Assembly (NCBI GenBank): GCA_020536535.1
Contig: JAHLWZ010000875.1
Span: 1-63,766 of the forward strand
Origin: Pelomyxa schiedti
Taxonomy: Eukaryota; Evosea; Pelobiontida; Pelomyxidae
Reading direction: 5' to 3'
Length of the DNA stretch: 63,766 nt
In this document: positions 11,751 through 22,746 of the stretch, piece after piece
Numbering within the stretch: the stretch's first letter is position 1
How the letters are laid out: every line of letters begins with the position of its first letter
Notes under the pieces: model-generated
Seen by the model: the letters and a program-made list of their open reading frames with translations, nothing else
Database searches by the model: none
What the model was told of the DNA's origin: nothing
Position numbers and translations under genes: made by a program

Positions 11751-13797
11751 ATGAAATCGATACGGGGCACCGGTGGCATTGGTAATGGGCTGGAGACACT
11801 GGATCTACTGCGTCAGGAGTACGAGACGTTGTTGCAAGATCTCAGTTGTTTCAAAGCCCAACGCGATGAACTGGAAAAACAACGTTGTTGCCACAAACAC
11901 AAACACAAAAACAAACACAAAAAAATTTAAAAATAAAATAAGATAATATAAAATATTAAGTGTAACACTCTTTCCAATTCCGCAGTGCAACAACAATCAC
12001 AAGAGTACAGTTCACTACAATCACACATGAAGGCAATAGAAGCTACTCACAATCAGCAACGACTTTTATGGGAAGAAGAAAAAGCCAAATTAAAACGAGC
12101 TGTAGAGCAACACATATACCAGCAAGTGCAACAAATGCAACAGCAACAAACACAACAATCTCGACAAACATTAACTACATCAGGGAGCAATTTCCTCACT
12201 CCCCCATCTCCTTCCTCTGTATCTTCATTGATTCAACCACAACCAGCACAAACACCATCAACTACTGTGAAAACTTCTGCACCCTCGAGTTCTTCCCCTG
12301 ACTGGACCGTAAGGTAGGTCTGCCATACTACCATACTCTTCAATATAATACTGTGAAGCTATAATCAGCCAAATGGGTCTTCAGGAGGACCTCTTCGAGT
12401 GGATTTGTTACACACTTTTAGTCACACAGAGGTTGTATGCTGTGCTGCTCTATCAGATGACGCAAGGTACAGAAACCAAAAACAACTGCATTTCTATACA
12501 CCAATAACTAATGCCAAAAAAAAAAAAAGATTTGTGGCAGCTGGTTCAGGGAGGTCTCTCTACATTTACGATGTGGAGTCTGGCAAACAAGTCCAGTCAG
12601 TTTCCCATTCTCCACAATTGTTTTGTTTACGGACAGCTCATTCACCACAACAGGACGATTACAATTACTGGTGATGATAAGCTCATAGGTTGTAGGACTA
12701 AATACACCTACTCTCTAATCTGGTGTTTAGGTTGTACTAGATCTGTATCATTCAGCCCCTCCGCAACGCACATTGCTGCCGTTTTGGAAGACTATATTGT
12801 TAGAGTTTGGGATTTGTCCAATGTAGGAAATGGTGCATCAAACACTCCTGTCTGCATGTTACAACCACACAATACATACCCCGTTGCATGGTTGCCCAGT
12901 GGTAAAATACTGGCTGCTTGCAACAGAAATGAGCTGAAACTTTGGGAGATTGAAACTCAAAAAGTGCCGCTTTTTCTTATTTGTGATTCGGAATATTAAC
13001 ATTCAATGACAGGTTTCAATGTCTCTATTAGCCAGTGAAACTGCCAATCAATGTACCTCGATTGCTATCGCTCAATCAGGAAATTTAATAGCGGCTGTGT
13101 GATGACCACTAGACATTGCAATTATTGTTAATATCTATCACAGTCATTTGCTGATTCGTCTCCAACCATATGGGATTTAAGGACAGGAAATGTTCTGGAT
13201 ACCCTAGATGGCCACGCAGACTCCGTTTATTGTGTAGCTTTTTCTCATGATGGTATTTTCTCCTTATCTATATAACCACTTATTTGGGAAGGTACCAAGC
13301 TTGCATCTGCAAGCATTGATAAAAATGTGAAATTGTGGGCAGTTCGAATTCCAAATTCTTCCACACCTTCACAGTGTATTGCTACTCTTTCTGGGCACAA
13401 AGTAAAACCCAAATAAATAACCCAACCAACCACTACGAAAGCCCCAGCGTCAAATAGCATTACTATTAAATAAGATGAAAGTGAATGCACTGAACTCCTC
13501 ACAGGATTTCGTACTGACGTGTACATTCATTCATGAAAGTCGATATATTGTTACTGGTGGCAAAGACCGCACGATACAGGTGTGGGATACGCAACAGCCG
13601 GTACCCACACAGGTTCTAACAATTCATGGGCACAGTAACGTCGGTATGCCTCTCGTACCTCCTCCATTTGAACCTCACATTGGATCCCTTCCTCACTGCC
13701 AGTTTTGAGTGTTTCTACCGGCAAGGAAGGAGGTGTTTTTGTTTCTGGAAGTGGTGACTCCAAGGCCAGAGTGTGGAAACTCATTGCAGGATCGTAA
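11751..13797 (+). CDS. Tup1-like WD40 transcriptional corepressor
   Basis: The ATG at 11751 starts a coiled-coil N-terminus (LETLDLLRQEYETLLQDL, FKAQRDELEK) that resembles the Tup1 tetramerisation domain. A Gln-rich helix and a Ser/Pro-rich linker follow. WD40 repeats then run to the C-terminus: FAAGSGRSLYIYDVESGK, SVSFSPSATHIAAVLEDYIV, ADSPTIWDLRTGNVLDTL-like, GHADSVYCVAFSHDG, LASASIDKNVKLWAV, YIVTGGKDRTIQVWD, and a final FVSGSGDSKARVWKL before the TAA at 13795. A short helical N-terminus plus a seven-bladed propeller is the Tup1/Groucho plan: a nuclear corepressor recruited by DNA-binding proteins. About seven introns interrupt it. The 3' end converges with the viperin-like gene 98 bases away. 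WD40 is certain; Tup1 orthology is probable from the N-terminal domain. Confidence 0.75.
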
Positions 13798-13895
13798 TCC
13801 AACAAATACACACAACAATCAAAGAGAATTCCGACAATTTTTTTTTTAAATTCATTCTTAAAACAAACAACAGCTTTACAGTGAAGGTATTTACT

Positions 13896-14777
13896 CTACC
13901 AGTCAGCAGTCCAATTGCCATCGCGCCTTTCAAAGCTATGTACATCGAACTTGACAGCACGGAAGGCGTCTGTAACTCCGACGTCAAGGATGGACGGCCC
14001 TGGGACCTTCTGCCCAAGACTGCAGTCCAGGAACCTCATCCTCTCGTCCAATATGACATAGGAGTTCTGCATGGTGCCGTTGTCTTCCACAATGGGAGCG
14101 ACGCCCGTCACGGAGCCGTCGTCGCCCGGCCTCGGGCTGTTCCTGGCCACAAAGGCCCTAAATTGGTCGTCGGTGATTGCGACGGCGGCGGCGTTGGAGG
14201 CGCATCTCTCGTTCTCCAGGACCAGGACTTTGAAGACCTTCCATCGGCATGGGTTGATCTGTGCAATCTCGTCGGCCATGTTCTCGTCGTGGTTCAGGCT
14301 GCACACGACGGTGTTGAGCTTGACCTTGATGCCAAGTTCTTTGCATATTTGAGCGGCCGCAATCACGCCCTGGCGGTGGTTCCTGGCCCCAGTTGGTGAG
14401 ATTTCGGCGCGGCCAAGTGCCTGGTTGGTTGGATCTCGGAAGGAGTCGATGGACAGGCCAAGAACGTCGACATAGGGGCCATATCTCGCTAGCCATTCGC
14501 GCGTAATCTTGGACCCGTTGGAGATGATAGAAACGGTCATACCAGGCAGGCCGTGTGCGAACTTACACATCGCCCCCAGCTGGTCGGGTCTGAGGAAGGG
14601 CTCGCCGCCTGCAAAATTTATCTTACGCGTGCCGGCGTCGTAGAGCTTTTGAATGCCGCGTTGACATTGGGTCAAAGACAGGGGGCTGGTTGGTTCTCTT
14701 GTGGCTGTGTGGAAGCAGAATATGCATGCATAATTGCAGGCCCTCAGAAAGTGGAAATTTACAGAGGTTAGTTCCAT
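13896..14777 (-). CDS. RSAD2: Viperin-like radical SAM enzyme (predicted ddhCTP-type synthase), intronless
   Basis: A single uninterrupted 293-codon frame. It begins MELTSVNFHFLRACNYACIF: the motif C-x3-C-x2-C (Cys14, Cys18, Cys21) binds the 4Fe-4S cluster of radical SAM enzymes, and the preceding SVNFH is characteristic of viperins. Other family blocks are INFAGGEPFL (the GGE motif binding SAM), SIISNGS, DVLGLSIDSF, INPCRWKVFKVL, a Tyr-Val-Ile-Leu-Asp-Glu segment (SYVILDERMRFLDC), SILDVGV and a C-terminal Trp. Viperins (RSAD2 and prokaryotic pVips) convert nucleoside triphosphates such as CTP to chain-terminating 3'-deoxy-3',4'-didehydro nucleotides, an antiviral activity. The protein lacks the N-terminal amphipathic ER/lipid-droplet helix of the animal enzyme, so it is probably cytosolic. 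It has no intron and is GC-rich at third positions, unlike most neighbours, which hints at retroposition or transfer. Activity and substrate are inferred. Confidence 0.9.
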   Translation of the reverse strand: MELTSVNFHFLRACNYACIFCFHTATREPTSPLSLTQCQRGIQKLYDAGTRKINFAGGEPFLRPDQLGAMCKFAHGLPGMTVSIISNGSKITREWLARYGPYVDVLGLSIDSFRDPTNQALGRAEISPTGARNHRQGVIAAAQICKELGIKVKLNTVVCSLNHDENMADEIAQINPCRWKVFKVLVLENERCASNAAAVAITDDQFRAFVARNSPRPGDDGSVTGVAPIVEDNGTMQNSYVILDERMRFLDCSLGQKVPGPSILDVGVTDAFRAVKFDVHSFERRDGNWTADW

Positions 14778-15191
14778 GTCAACTCGCTTTCTTTTTTGTT
14801 TGTTGTGTGGGTTTTTGTTGAATCGAACGTTTTTTTTTTTTTAAAAAAATGTTAGGTCAGTTTGTGGAAGAAATTAAAGAAGACACACAAAAACTTTGCC
14901 GGGCTCTGGAAAACTTGGGTTCTCGGATTGAGTAGACACTACAGTAGACCCATAACTCCGATGAGATCCGCGTTGCTCTCTGCAGTATTTCCAAAGAGCC
15001 TTGTGGGCACACTGCCTCAGTCCGAGTCTAGAATGTATGCATCCGAGTCTCTCATCATCAGGCAGTTATTCCGGAAAAGAAAAGAACTTCGTCTGTTGTC
15101 TTTTCCAAAACGAAGTAAAAGCCCGGTTGCAGGAACCCCGAAAACAATACCAACAAAACAACACAAATCAAAACAAATACGCTACACTAAC
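14778..15191. promoter_or_regulatory. Divergent intergenic region between viperin-like gene and membrane-protein gene
   Basis: The viperin-like gene reads left from 14777 and the next gene reads right from 15192, leaving 414 bases that must hold both promoters and 5' leaders. A T-run followed by A-run (TTTTTTTTTTTTAAAAAAA) lies around 14830-14846. No inducible element could be named by eye. If the antiviral gene is inducible, the controlling sites should be here. Confidence 0.35.
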
Positions 15192-16478
15192 ATGTCGTCG
15201 TCTTTCGTAGACGACGGCAGTCCCGCGTCTGAAGGCAACATAGACGTAATCACCGAGGGCATCACTCTGTGTTTGTATTTTTGTGTGGGGCTTTTGTGCC
15301 TATGGCGGTTGTTGGTGCACATCACGGTGTCTAAGAGGTGCACAAGGCTCATACAGTTTCACGCGTTTTTGTTGTCTTTCTTCACATGTAAGCCGCTCTC
15401 GTACTTTTGCTGCTGCCCCGTTCGTTTTTCAGATGCATTTTTGGTTCTGTTGTTGTTTTTTTCTTATTGTTTCTTTTCTAGGTGTGGTTTTACATTCTTC
15501 TGTAACCTTGGTGGTAATTGTGGACGGTGGCAAGTACTCAACAACGTTCTTGGAATCACTGGCATATCTTTTGGGAATTGGCTCGCACTCACTGTTTTTC
15601 ACAGCCTTGCTGCTAATATTGATAAACATGTACACCTTTTAAAAATCGGGGAGATGGACTTCATTTTACCTTAGGTTAGAGATTATGTTTGTATCTGTAC
15701 TTGAAAAACAGTTCTTATTCTCTAAGTTTGCCATCATTACATTCTGGATCGTGATGTTCATACCGTATATGTATGATATAGGCACTGCCATCTATTTTGT
15801 AATAGACCCTTCTGCAGACATTGATGGTACCTCAAGACATTCTCCGCTACTATCCCTGTAGCTAATTACTAAATAACTTCAACAGGTAGTCCTCTGTACG
15901 ATACAGCTGTTCTTACTGTTTGCGCTTACGCACTTCTGTGTGGGATTGCGTACTGTATTGCAACAGGTCTTTTCTTTTATCGGCTTTACTCCTTGGAGAA
16001 AAGGAGTCGGACATTATCTAGTATCTTTCAAATTTAACAAACGAAGTCGTATAACAATCCCTTAGTACAAAGCAAGCCATTTTACATTTTGGTGTGTAGG
16101 ATGCTTCAATTTTCTTCCTTATTTTTTCAAAAAGATTGCTGTCATGTGTATATGCTTCACATCCTTCTTTTTGCAGGTTTGTTTGCTCTATTCGTTGTAA
16201 ATAACTTACGCAATTCCAGTTTGCCATGTTTTTATACAGACCGGTTACCGGGAAGTATATGAACGTCTGGGTATTCCAAATCTTCGCCTACTGGGTTCCA
16301 GAGGTATTTTTCCTTTGTTTACACTACTGTGCAGTGTAGTGTGCTTAACGCGTTGTAGATCGGCAGTTCACTGCCACTCCTTGTTGTTGCCCGAATACCA
16401 GACCCTCCACCAAGGCACCCATACACTCCAGTAAATGCCACCATGACTGTACCCTCACAAAGTGAAGGAGACATATGA
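15192..16478 (+). CDS. Multi-pass (about seven-helix) membrane protein, possibly THH1/TOM1-like
   Basis: The ATG at 15192 gives an acidic N-terminus (MSSSFVDDGSPASEGNIDVI) followed by hydrophobic helices: GITLCLYFCVGLLCLWRLLV, VVLHSSVTLVVIVDGGK, YLLGIGSHSLFFTALLLILI, FAIITFWIVMFIPYMYDIG, TAVLTVCAYALLCGIAYCIA and VWVFQIFAYWVPEIG. A Pro-rich cytosolic-looking tail (IPDPPPRHPYTP) ends at TGA 16476. Introns are short and fall between helices. Six or seven predicted helices with a short N-terminus and a polar tail suit a THH1/TOM1/TOM3-type or GPCR-like receptor, but I see no decisive family motif. Topology is a reading of hydrophobicity only. Alternative reading of two small exons would shift helix 2. 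Confidence 0.5.
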
Positions 16479-16606
16479 TACATCCATTATCACCATTTTG
16501 TGTACAAGTTTAAAAAAAAAACTCAACTAGAAGAAGCACGGACCAAGCAAAAGTTTTATTTTATACCAAACTCATGTTGGAGCATGGAAAAGAATGAATG
16601 TATAGT

Positions 16607-17028
16607 TTACTTGGACTGGCAGTTAGGTCCCTTCTTTGGGCCACCCTCCACGACTTGAATGAAGCGTCTAGTAGAAAATCATAAGAGCGAGACCATTGAA
16701 AATCAAAAAAAAAAGTGGCGAGTACCTGTTGTAGAGAATGCGCTTGTAGGCGCGTCCCCTTGGCTTCTTGTGCTTCTGGGTCTTGTCGACCTTGGGTGTC
16801 TGTGCCTTGACTTTGCCTGCACGTGCCAAACCACCGTGTACCTTGCCTATTGACACCGAATAAGCGTTTGGACACACGACGCAAAATATTGGGGATTTTT
16901 TTTTATTGGGGTGGGGGTGGACGGAGAGCGGGTGGCAAGTACGTCGTCTCGACGTCTCCTTCCCACTACCGCGGGGAAAAAAACGAATAATATAATGGGG
17001 GCGACAACACAAAACAGAACAAACCCAT
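16607..17028 (-). CDS. RPS30: 40S ribosomal protein eS30
   Basis: The main exon, after an acceptor TCAATAG, reads [20 protein letters not shown], then a Lys-rich stretch, [11 protein letters not shown]. Across a second intron it reads [19 protein letters not shown] and the TAA at 16607. This is the full eS30 sequence pattern (KVHGSLARAGKV..QTPKV...RR.QYNRRF), a small-subunit protein near the decoding site. The first exon is only ATGG (17028-17025): removing the intron with donor GTTTGT completes Met-Gly-Lys. In animals eS30 is made as a fusion to a ubiquitin-like protein (FUBI); here it starts directly, as in fungi and plants. A tiny first exon that lets transcription regulation sit in the first intron is usual for ribosomal protein genes. 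Very confident on identity, less on the four-base first exon. Confidence 0.85.
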
Positions 17029-17348
17029 TGTTGAGAAACGAACGACGAAGAAGAGGCGGTCGGCGACCGACGGCTTGATGTTGAGCTTGGTTTCTTTTTT
17101 TTTGTTTTTTGTTTGTTGTTCCTGCGAAGGAGAGCGACAATAATGAAGTCAATTCTCAATTACGATTTCAGTTGCAGTATCTATTATTCGAATCACTCCC
17201 GACCTGCACTCTGGGAGTTGCTGAAGGATGGAGGCGTTCTCCCCATGTGGGTACTCGTATGCAATTCTGGATAAGAGACGGCTCTTAGGATCCGCAACAC
17301 AAGTTGATGGTTCCTCATTTTCCTGTTCAACTGAAAGAAAACCGTTTC

Positions 17349-17786
17349 ATGGGCAACGAACAGTCAGGGAAAGCGACAGTTACCAACCTTAACAGCGCCG
17401 ACATCTGGCGAATCATCAACGAACTACCGCCGATAAGCACGCCCATCATTCTCACTGTGTGCATAACGTGGCACCAGACGGGCGACAACGCCAACTACCT
17501 GTGGGACAAAACGTCGTCCATCGAGCCCTCCATCTACAGCCTTCTCGCCGACGATACCACCGGAAAACTCAAAGTCGGCCGTTACACCGCCGTCACAATC
17601 CTGGGGATGCGCGGATGGAAAGTAGTCGGCGCCACAGAGGCGAGGTCCGAGGACAAAGTCAGCATCACCCAGACGGGGTTCATCATACTGCAGAAAGAGA
17701 GCACCACTCTGCCGGGACCTGTTTGCCGCCCTGGCCCCGACGCTCCTCCCCCTTACTGCCCTACCCCCGGCGGTTCCGCGTCTTAA
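17349..17786 (+). CDS. Unrecognised intronless ~145-residue protein with N-myristoylation-type start
   Basis: The frame is open from about 17304. I favour the ATG at 17349 because it gives MGNEQSGKATV, a strong N-myristoylation context (Gly2, Ser6 position, small residues). The alternative ATG at 17307 would bury it. The body has alternating beta-like segments (PIILTVCITWHQTG, KVGRYTAVTILGMRGWKVVG, SITQTGFIILQK) suggesting a small beta-rich fold. It ends with a Pro-rich tail (GPDAPPPYCPTPGGSAS) containing a PPPY motif that could bind a WW domain. There is no intron and the third positions are GC-rich, as in the viperin-like gene 2.5 kb away. I recognise no family. A membrane-tethered adaptor is a guess only. 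Confidence 0.55.
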   Translation: MGNEQSGKATVTNLNSADIWRIINELPPISTPIILTVCITWHQTGDNANYLWDKTSSIEPSIYSLLADDTTGKLKVGRYTAVTILGMRGWKVVGATEARSEDKVSITQTGFIILQKESTTLPGPVCRPGPDAPPPYCPTPGGSAS

Positions 17787-17917
17787 TAAATCACTGCACA
17801 CACAGTCCCACAAGCAACTCGTTCCCAAGGTTTTGTACTTCTAAGGGTCAACAACAAGCTCGGATAAAACAAATTTTATTTGGCATTGTGTAGCCGTTGG
17901 TTGGTTGGTTGTCTTGG

Positions 17918-19660
17918 ATGGCGTCGACGGCTGATGGTGAGGGTTATTTGAAGATTGGGTGGACGAGGGGACACTGCCACGGAGGCACTTCAGCGACTGA
18001 GTTGTCACCTTCACCTGCTTCTGCTTCTGTTCCTCCTTCTGCTTCCACAGAACAATATTCACGTTCATTTCACGGGGATTCGCGGTCCTCGTCTGGTAAC
18101 AATAATATTCCGGCACCAAGGCGGTCTCATTCTGCTGTTTTATGGTATTCCTCTTATTACTTTTTTTTATTTTGTAAAATGACTCTTTGGCGAAGGAGAC
18201 AAAACAAGATGGTACTCTTTGGCGGTTACAGCTTTTGTGGTGAGAACTTTAATGACACATATATTCTGGATTGTTCTACAGGTATAAACTTCCGTGATGC
18301 AGCAAACAATCTTACTCACCACTATACCAAGGTGAGTGGCAACAGATGCAATGCTGGGGCACCATACCACCTGGGATGTGTGACCACTCTGCAGTAATTG
18401 TTGAAGATGAGATGATAGTTTACGGGGGCTTCACGGCTAGGGGCAAATCCAAAAATACTTACGTACTTGACTTGCATATCCACAAGTGGAGGCTAGTCAG
18501 TCCAGTTACAACAACTGAGGGTGAGTGTCCTGAGGAAATTGATGGACATGTGTGCGTTGTACTGACCAAAGAGGTCTTTGGGCAGCCAACACGGATACTG
18601 ATATTTGGAGGAAGAAATAACAGCTGGCTAAGTAACAATACAGTTTGGATCCTCCATCTTGGTTTCGAGACCTATTTTTGTGGTTTCTAAACAAATTTCA
18701 GATTCACTGAGATGGGAAAGGGTCAATACTGGTTCACCGGCTCCCTGTAAGAGAGTTGGCCACTGTGGTGACATCTGGCTCCACGATGGGGTACCAGACC
18801 ACGTTATCGATTTAATTCATTAACCAACTAGAACCGAGACTTGGTTATGTTTGCAGGCTACGATGATGGAGGACAGTTCATAGGAAGGTTAAACGACACT
18901 TGGGCACTAAACTTGGGTAATTTAGTTATTTAGTCATAGTCTATCTGTTGACACTTTCCCAGACACATTCAAATGGCGACAACTTTCTTGTACTGGAAAT
19001 ATACCCGATCCTGTGAGCAATCATAAAGGCATAGTCCTTCCTGACTTATTTTCTAAAGTAACAGGTAGCCCACAAGTTTTTTTTATAACTGGAAATCACA
19101 GGGTGGACTGGTCACTTTTGGAGGATGGGGGCACGATAAGGTAGAGGTAAATACCTTCAGTATCCTTGATCTAGAAAAATGCATCTGGCACAGAGGGTTA
19201 TTCACGACTGAACCCCCACTTCCAAGAAGAAATTACTCTCTGGTAGTCCCATTTTGAATGACCTACAACGAATTTCACTCTTGATTCATCAAGGTGCCCT
19301 ACGGTCAGTCTCTACTCCTGTATGGAGGTTACCGCAGTGCCTATACCTTTGATGAACTACTTTCTTTCCAGATCTTTAGTGGTAATACACTGTTCCTCAA
19401 AGAAGTTTTTTTTTATGTGAGTAAGCTGGAGGACACAACATTGAGGTTCCACCGGTATACCAAGAGGTCAGTGAATTCCCTTTAGACTCTCTCCCGGATA
19501 GGTAGTGACTTAGTGTTATTCTCATTGAATTTATGCAAAAAGAGATCTGGTGAACGTGTTTACATATGGCACTGGTGCTGACTATTTAAATTGGACTCTT
19601 GTCTCAAGGAAGTGGAGAACACTTTTGTCATCAGCTAGTGATGCATCGTTAAATGAAACT
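17918..19660 (+). CDS. Kelch-repeat protein continuing into an F-box-like segment
   Basis: The ATG at 17918 starts a Ser-rich leader. Kelch blades follow across short introns: RRSHSAVLWRQNKMVLFGGY, NDTYILDCST, HSAVIVEDEMIVYGGFTARG, NTYVLDLHIHKW, RILIFGGRNN, GHCGDIWLHDG-type, NDTWALNL-type, GLVTFGGWGHDKVEVNTF, and SLLLYGGYRSAYTFDELLSF. This makes about six blades, enough for a beta-propeller protein-interaction domain. After the propeller an exon reads RDLVNVFTYGTGADYLNWTL then VSRKWR, which fits the F-box pattern (hydrophobic helix, then 'LVSRxWR') that would dock to Skp1 in an SCF ubiquitin ligase. F-box C-terminal to kelch is less usual than the reverse order. The end beyond 19660 could not be joined with confidence; see the next entry. 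Confidence 0.65.
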
Positions 19661-20978
19661 TCTACTCATGCAATTAGAGTTGTGGAGACTTGCTGCCAGC
19701 AGCTTGTGGATTGCTAGGACTACCAAAACAAAGAGTGATCCCGTACTTGCAAGTTACCTATCGAAAATCACTAACAAGGCCCTCATTGACTTCTTTCAAA
19801 TGTATACCAAAAATGTATTACAAATAGGAACAGAAAAAGGAAATTTCCTCACCTCAAACAGGCCACCTATAAATTTTGGAAACTGAATTTCCAGATTATA
19901 CAAGAATGTATCAGGTTTTCTTTTTGATTTTTTCGCTTGTAACATGGACCATAGAGCCACTGATATGTCAAATGAGAGAGGACTACAGTGCCGTGAATTC
20001 CGTTTTTCTGGCTGCTACGATTTGTTCTGTCCATCTGATGAGAAACTTTGGGGCCGCCTTGTGCACTTTTTCCCTCAGTATAGATTCCTGGTTGCTGTTT
20101 TCATGTATCCTAACTATTCTTATTCATCTAGAAAAGCTTCCTGAATTAATTAACCCTGAGAACTTTCTCCCACCATCCAATACAGCACATTGAATTCTGA
20201 ATACCCACTGATCAAGGGTATTATCATACATGACTCTGGTTCGTGTTGTACACAGCCTCCCCTTCGGCTGCCACCCTGTGCCATCTTGCCACTTCTTATT
20301 GTAGCCCCTAGTAGCGTCACTTTTTCTCGATTCATTGGGACTAGGTGCTTTCTCTCTGAGGTTCGTTCCTTTGCCTCCTGTTCCTTTTTCTCACTGGACA
20401 ACAACAAGATAACTCAATGTTCCCGGACCATAGCTGAGCTCTTGTGCTTAATCTCAGAACAATGTTCTATCAGTACCACGAAGCCACAAGGATCCCAAAC
20501 AGAAAACAGTATCCTCCACATCAACCTTTATTATGGCACTAAGTCAACCTCCCAGGCACTGATGGCACTGTCTCCTTCGCAATTGCAATTGAACAAATGC
20601 AGAGAGAAATTCTATATATGGACTTTTTCTGGACGACAACAGCGTCCCACTGTGCTACGGACCTTTCCATCCTTCTGCGCATTGAATGTGTAGATTGAGC
20701 TTCGTCGAAACTACAATTTTTTCCATCACAGATCTGAATACGGTGTTGTTGCACAATCCTCTTATACTTTTCATACCCCCGGTTGGTAGATGAACGAGGA
20801 AAACTTACGGTACCTCAGAGCAGCTCCCATCCCCTACGTGATAGCAGTAATCAAGATCTTTTTGGTTTTTGCAGAAAGGGAACGAACCCAAGCCAAAAAA
20901 CCACGACGAGCACCAAGAAAAACCAACAATAAACAAAACAAGGGAAAACAAACAAAGCACCCAGAGAAGGAAGGGGAA
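19661..20978 (+). other. Unresolved exons, probably the 3' part of the kelch/F-box gene, plus leader of the next gene
   Basis: Several segments look protein-coding but their phases could not all be matched. One is ITNKALIDFFQMYTKNVLQ near 19770. Another is FWKLNFQIIQECI joined in phase over an intron (19918-19965) to RATDMSNERGLQCREFRFSG then YDLFCPSDEKLWGRLV. A third is VSFAIAIEQMQREILYMDFF near 20575-20640, followed by a stop at about 20692. The second segment resembles the tail of an F-box-type protein. From about 20770 the sequence is A-rich and is best taken as the 5' leader of the SAM-Rho gene. No other element is seen. Confidence 0.3.
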
Positions 20979-22746
20979 ATGTCATATGGGTCGGTACACG
21001 AGTGGCTGGTGTCGCTGGGCTGCGGGCAGTACAGCGGCACGTTCGCAGACGAGGCCGTCGAGGACATGGACACGGTGCTGCACCTCCGCGAGTCCGACCT
21101 CGAGGCCCTCAGGGTCAAGCGGGGCCACATCGTCAAGATGAGGTCGTCCATCGAGTCCATGCTCCTGGCCCGGCCCCAGTCCTCGTCCTCGTCCTCCTCA
21201 GCCTCGTCCTCTCCCTCCTCCTCCACGTCGTCCTCCTCTTCCTCGTCGTCTTCGTCCTCGGCCTCGCCTCCTCCACCTTCTTCGTCCTTGGCGTCGGTGT
21301 CCGCGGCCGCCTCGTCCTCGGCGTCGATGGCGTTTGGGGCGCCGTTGATGCCCACGGTGGGGCACCACCCACAGCACAAGCCGCCTAATTTGATGGCGGC
21401 AGCCCCGGCGCCGCCGATTATGGGCGCCACACACGCACATTCACAAATGGACGGCGGGGGCAGAGACACTTCGGCTGGCCCGGCTTCCACTAACACTAAT
21501 TCTAGTAATAATAACACCCCAACAACCCCTGTTCAAACAACTACAACCACCACAACACTTACTACTACTGCATCCACTGTAACAACTGTTATGCCAGTAC
21601 TGGGAAGAAGCAGGTCTTCTTCACCTCAGCGGTACCACCTCAGCAGCATCCCATCGGCCAGCCAACAGGCTCCACCGATGCCACTTTCTGCACGACCCCT
21701 GAAACCCCCACTGTTGCTCAATGCTGTTTCAAATTTAACTGGAGGTACAAAGGCATTTCCACTTTTGCTTGTATATTAAATGCCTCATCAGCAGAGCCAT
21801 TGAGTGCGAAGCCTGTGAGTGGAAGGACTAGAGATGACCTTTTTCAATTTTATTTGGAGGCTTCTGCAGGCAATCAAGAATTGGCGTTACGCTTATTCAA
21901 TGAGGACCCTCGAAGTGGATCAGCTTTGAGAAGACCTGAAGGAGATAGAGAAAATCAAAGGTGGCAACAAGAACCCCAGCCCCTTCCTTCCAATATGGGG
22001 GTGAGTCTCATTCATTCCAACATTAATGATTCTGATTTGGTAATTCTAATGTAAATTTCACACTCCTAGGATCTGATTGAGCACCGGCCACACTTACTCA
22101 AAAATCATGTAAAGTGTGTGGTAGTTGGAGATAATAATGTAGGGAAAACAGCCCTTCTCATAACCTACACAACGGATGTGTTTCCAATGGAATACACACC
22201 ATCTGTATGCTCCACCAAATTGCTCATTCACTCTAAGGTGTTTGTAGATATTTACTAACTGGGCGGATACCAAAGTTGTAGATGGAAAAACTGTAATATT
22301 TACCCTATATGACACCTCCGGTCAGGACGATTATGACCGACTGGTATTTCAACAAATTCTGCCCATACCTTTTATTTTCATTCTTATGTGCCATTTAGCG
22401 CCCATGTAGTTATTTCGCCACCGATGTATTCCTTATTCTATTCAGTGTAACAAGTATGCGATCACTCGAGGCCATAACCCGGAAATGGTACCCCGAACTA
22501 GCACACCACTGCCCCTACACACCGTGCATAATTGTGGGAGCCAAAGCAGACCTGCGGGACACAGCCAAGCCAAGCACGCTGGTGCCCCCTGAGGATGCAG
22601 CCTCATGTGCGAGAGCACTGGGTATGAAGTACATGGAATGCAGTGCAATGACTGGCAAGGGACTGCAGGAGGTTTTTGATGAGGCACTCAGGGTTGGGGT
22701 CGAAATACCCCCAATGAGGAAAAAGACCATGTGCAGACTGCAGTAA
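20979..22746 (+). CDS. SAM domain - UBA-like - Rho-family GTPase fusion with CaaX end
   Basis: The ATG at 20979 begins a SAM domain ([20 protein letters not shown], then [19 protein letters not shown]), residues 1-67. A ~220-residue Ser/Thr/Pro linker follows. Then [27 protein letters not shown] reads as a UBA-like three-helix unit (FxEAxxGNxExALxLF). A complete Rho-type G domain comes last: [20 protein letters not shown] (P-loop), an effector loop [30 protein letters not shown] (switch II with the catalytic Gln kept), VGAKADLRD (Rho form of NKxD), and the alternative SAK segment as CSAMTGKGL. It ends KKTMCRLQ, a Cys-x-x-x prenylation site, then TAA at 22744. Rho GTPases control actin. The fusion brings a polymerising/interaction SAM and a ubiquitin-type binding module to the same chain. 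Introns fall inside the G domain with consistent phase. The last residue Gln favours farnesylation. Confidence 0.8.

Noticed and set aside
14071-14399. Long plus-strand reading frames opposite the viperin-like gene
   Set aside because: They are antisense shadows of a GC-rich coding exon; they have no domain and the minus frame carries all radical SAM motifs.
20834-21517. 227-codon minus-strand Asp/Glu-rich frame
   Set aside because: It is the complement of Ser-coding (TCC/TCG) repeats in the SAM-Rho linker; composition is explained by the opposite strand.
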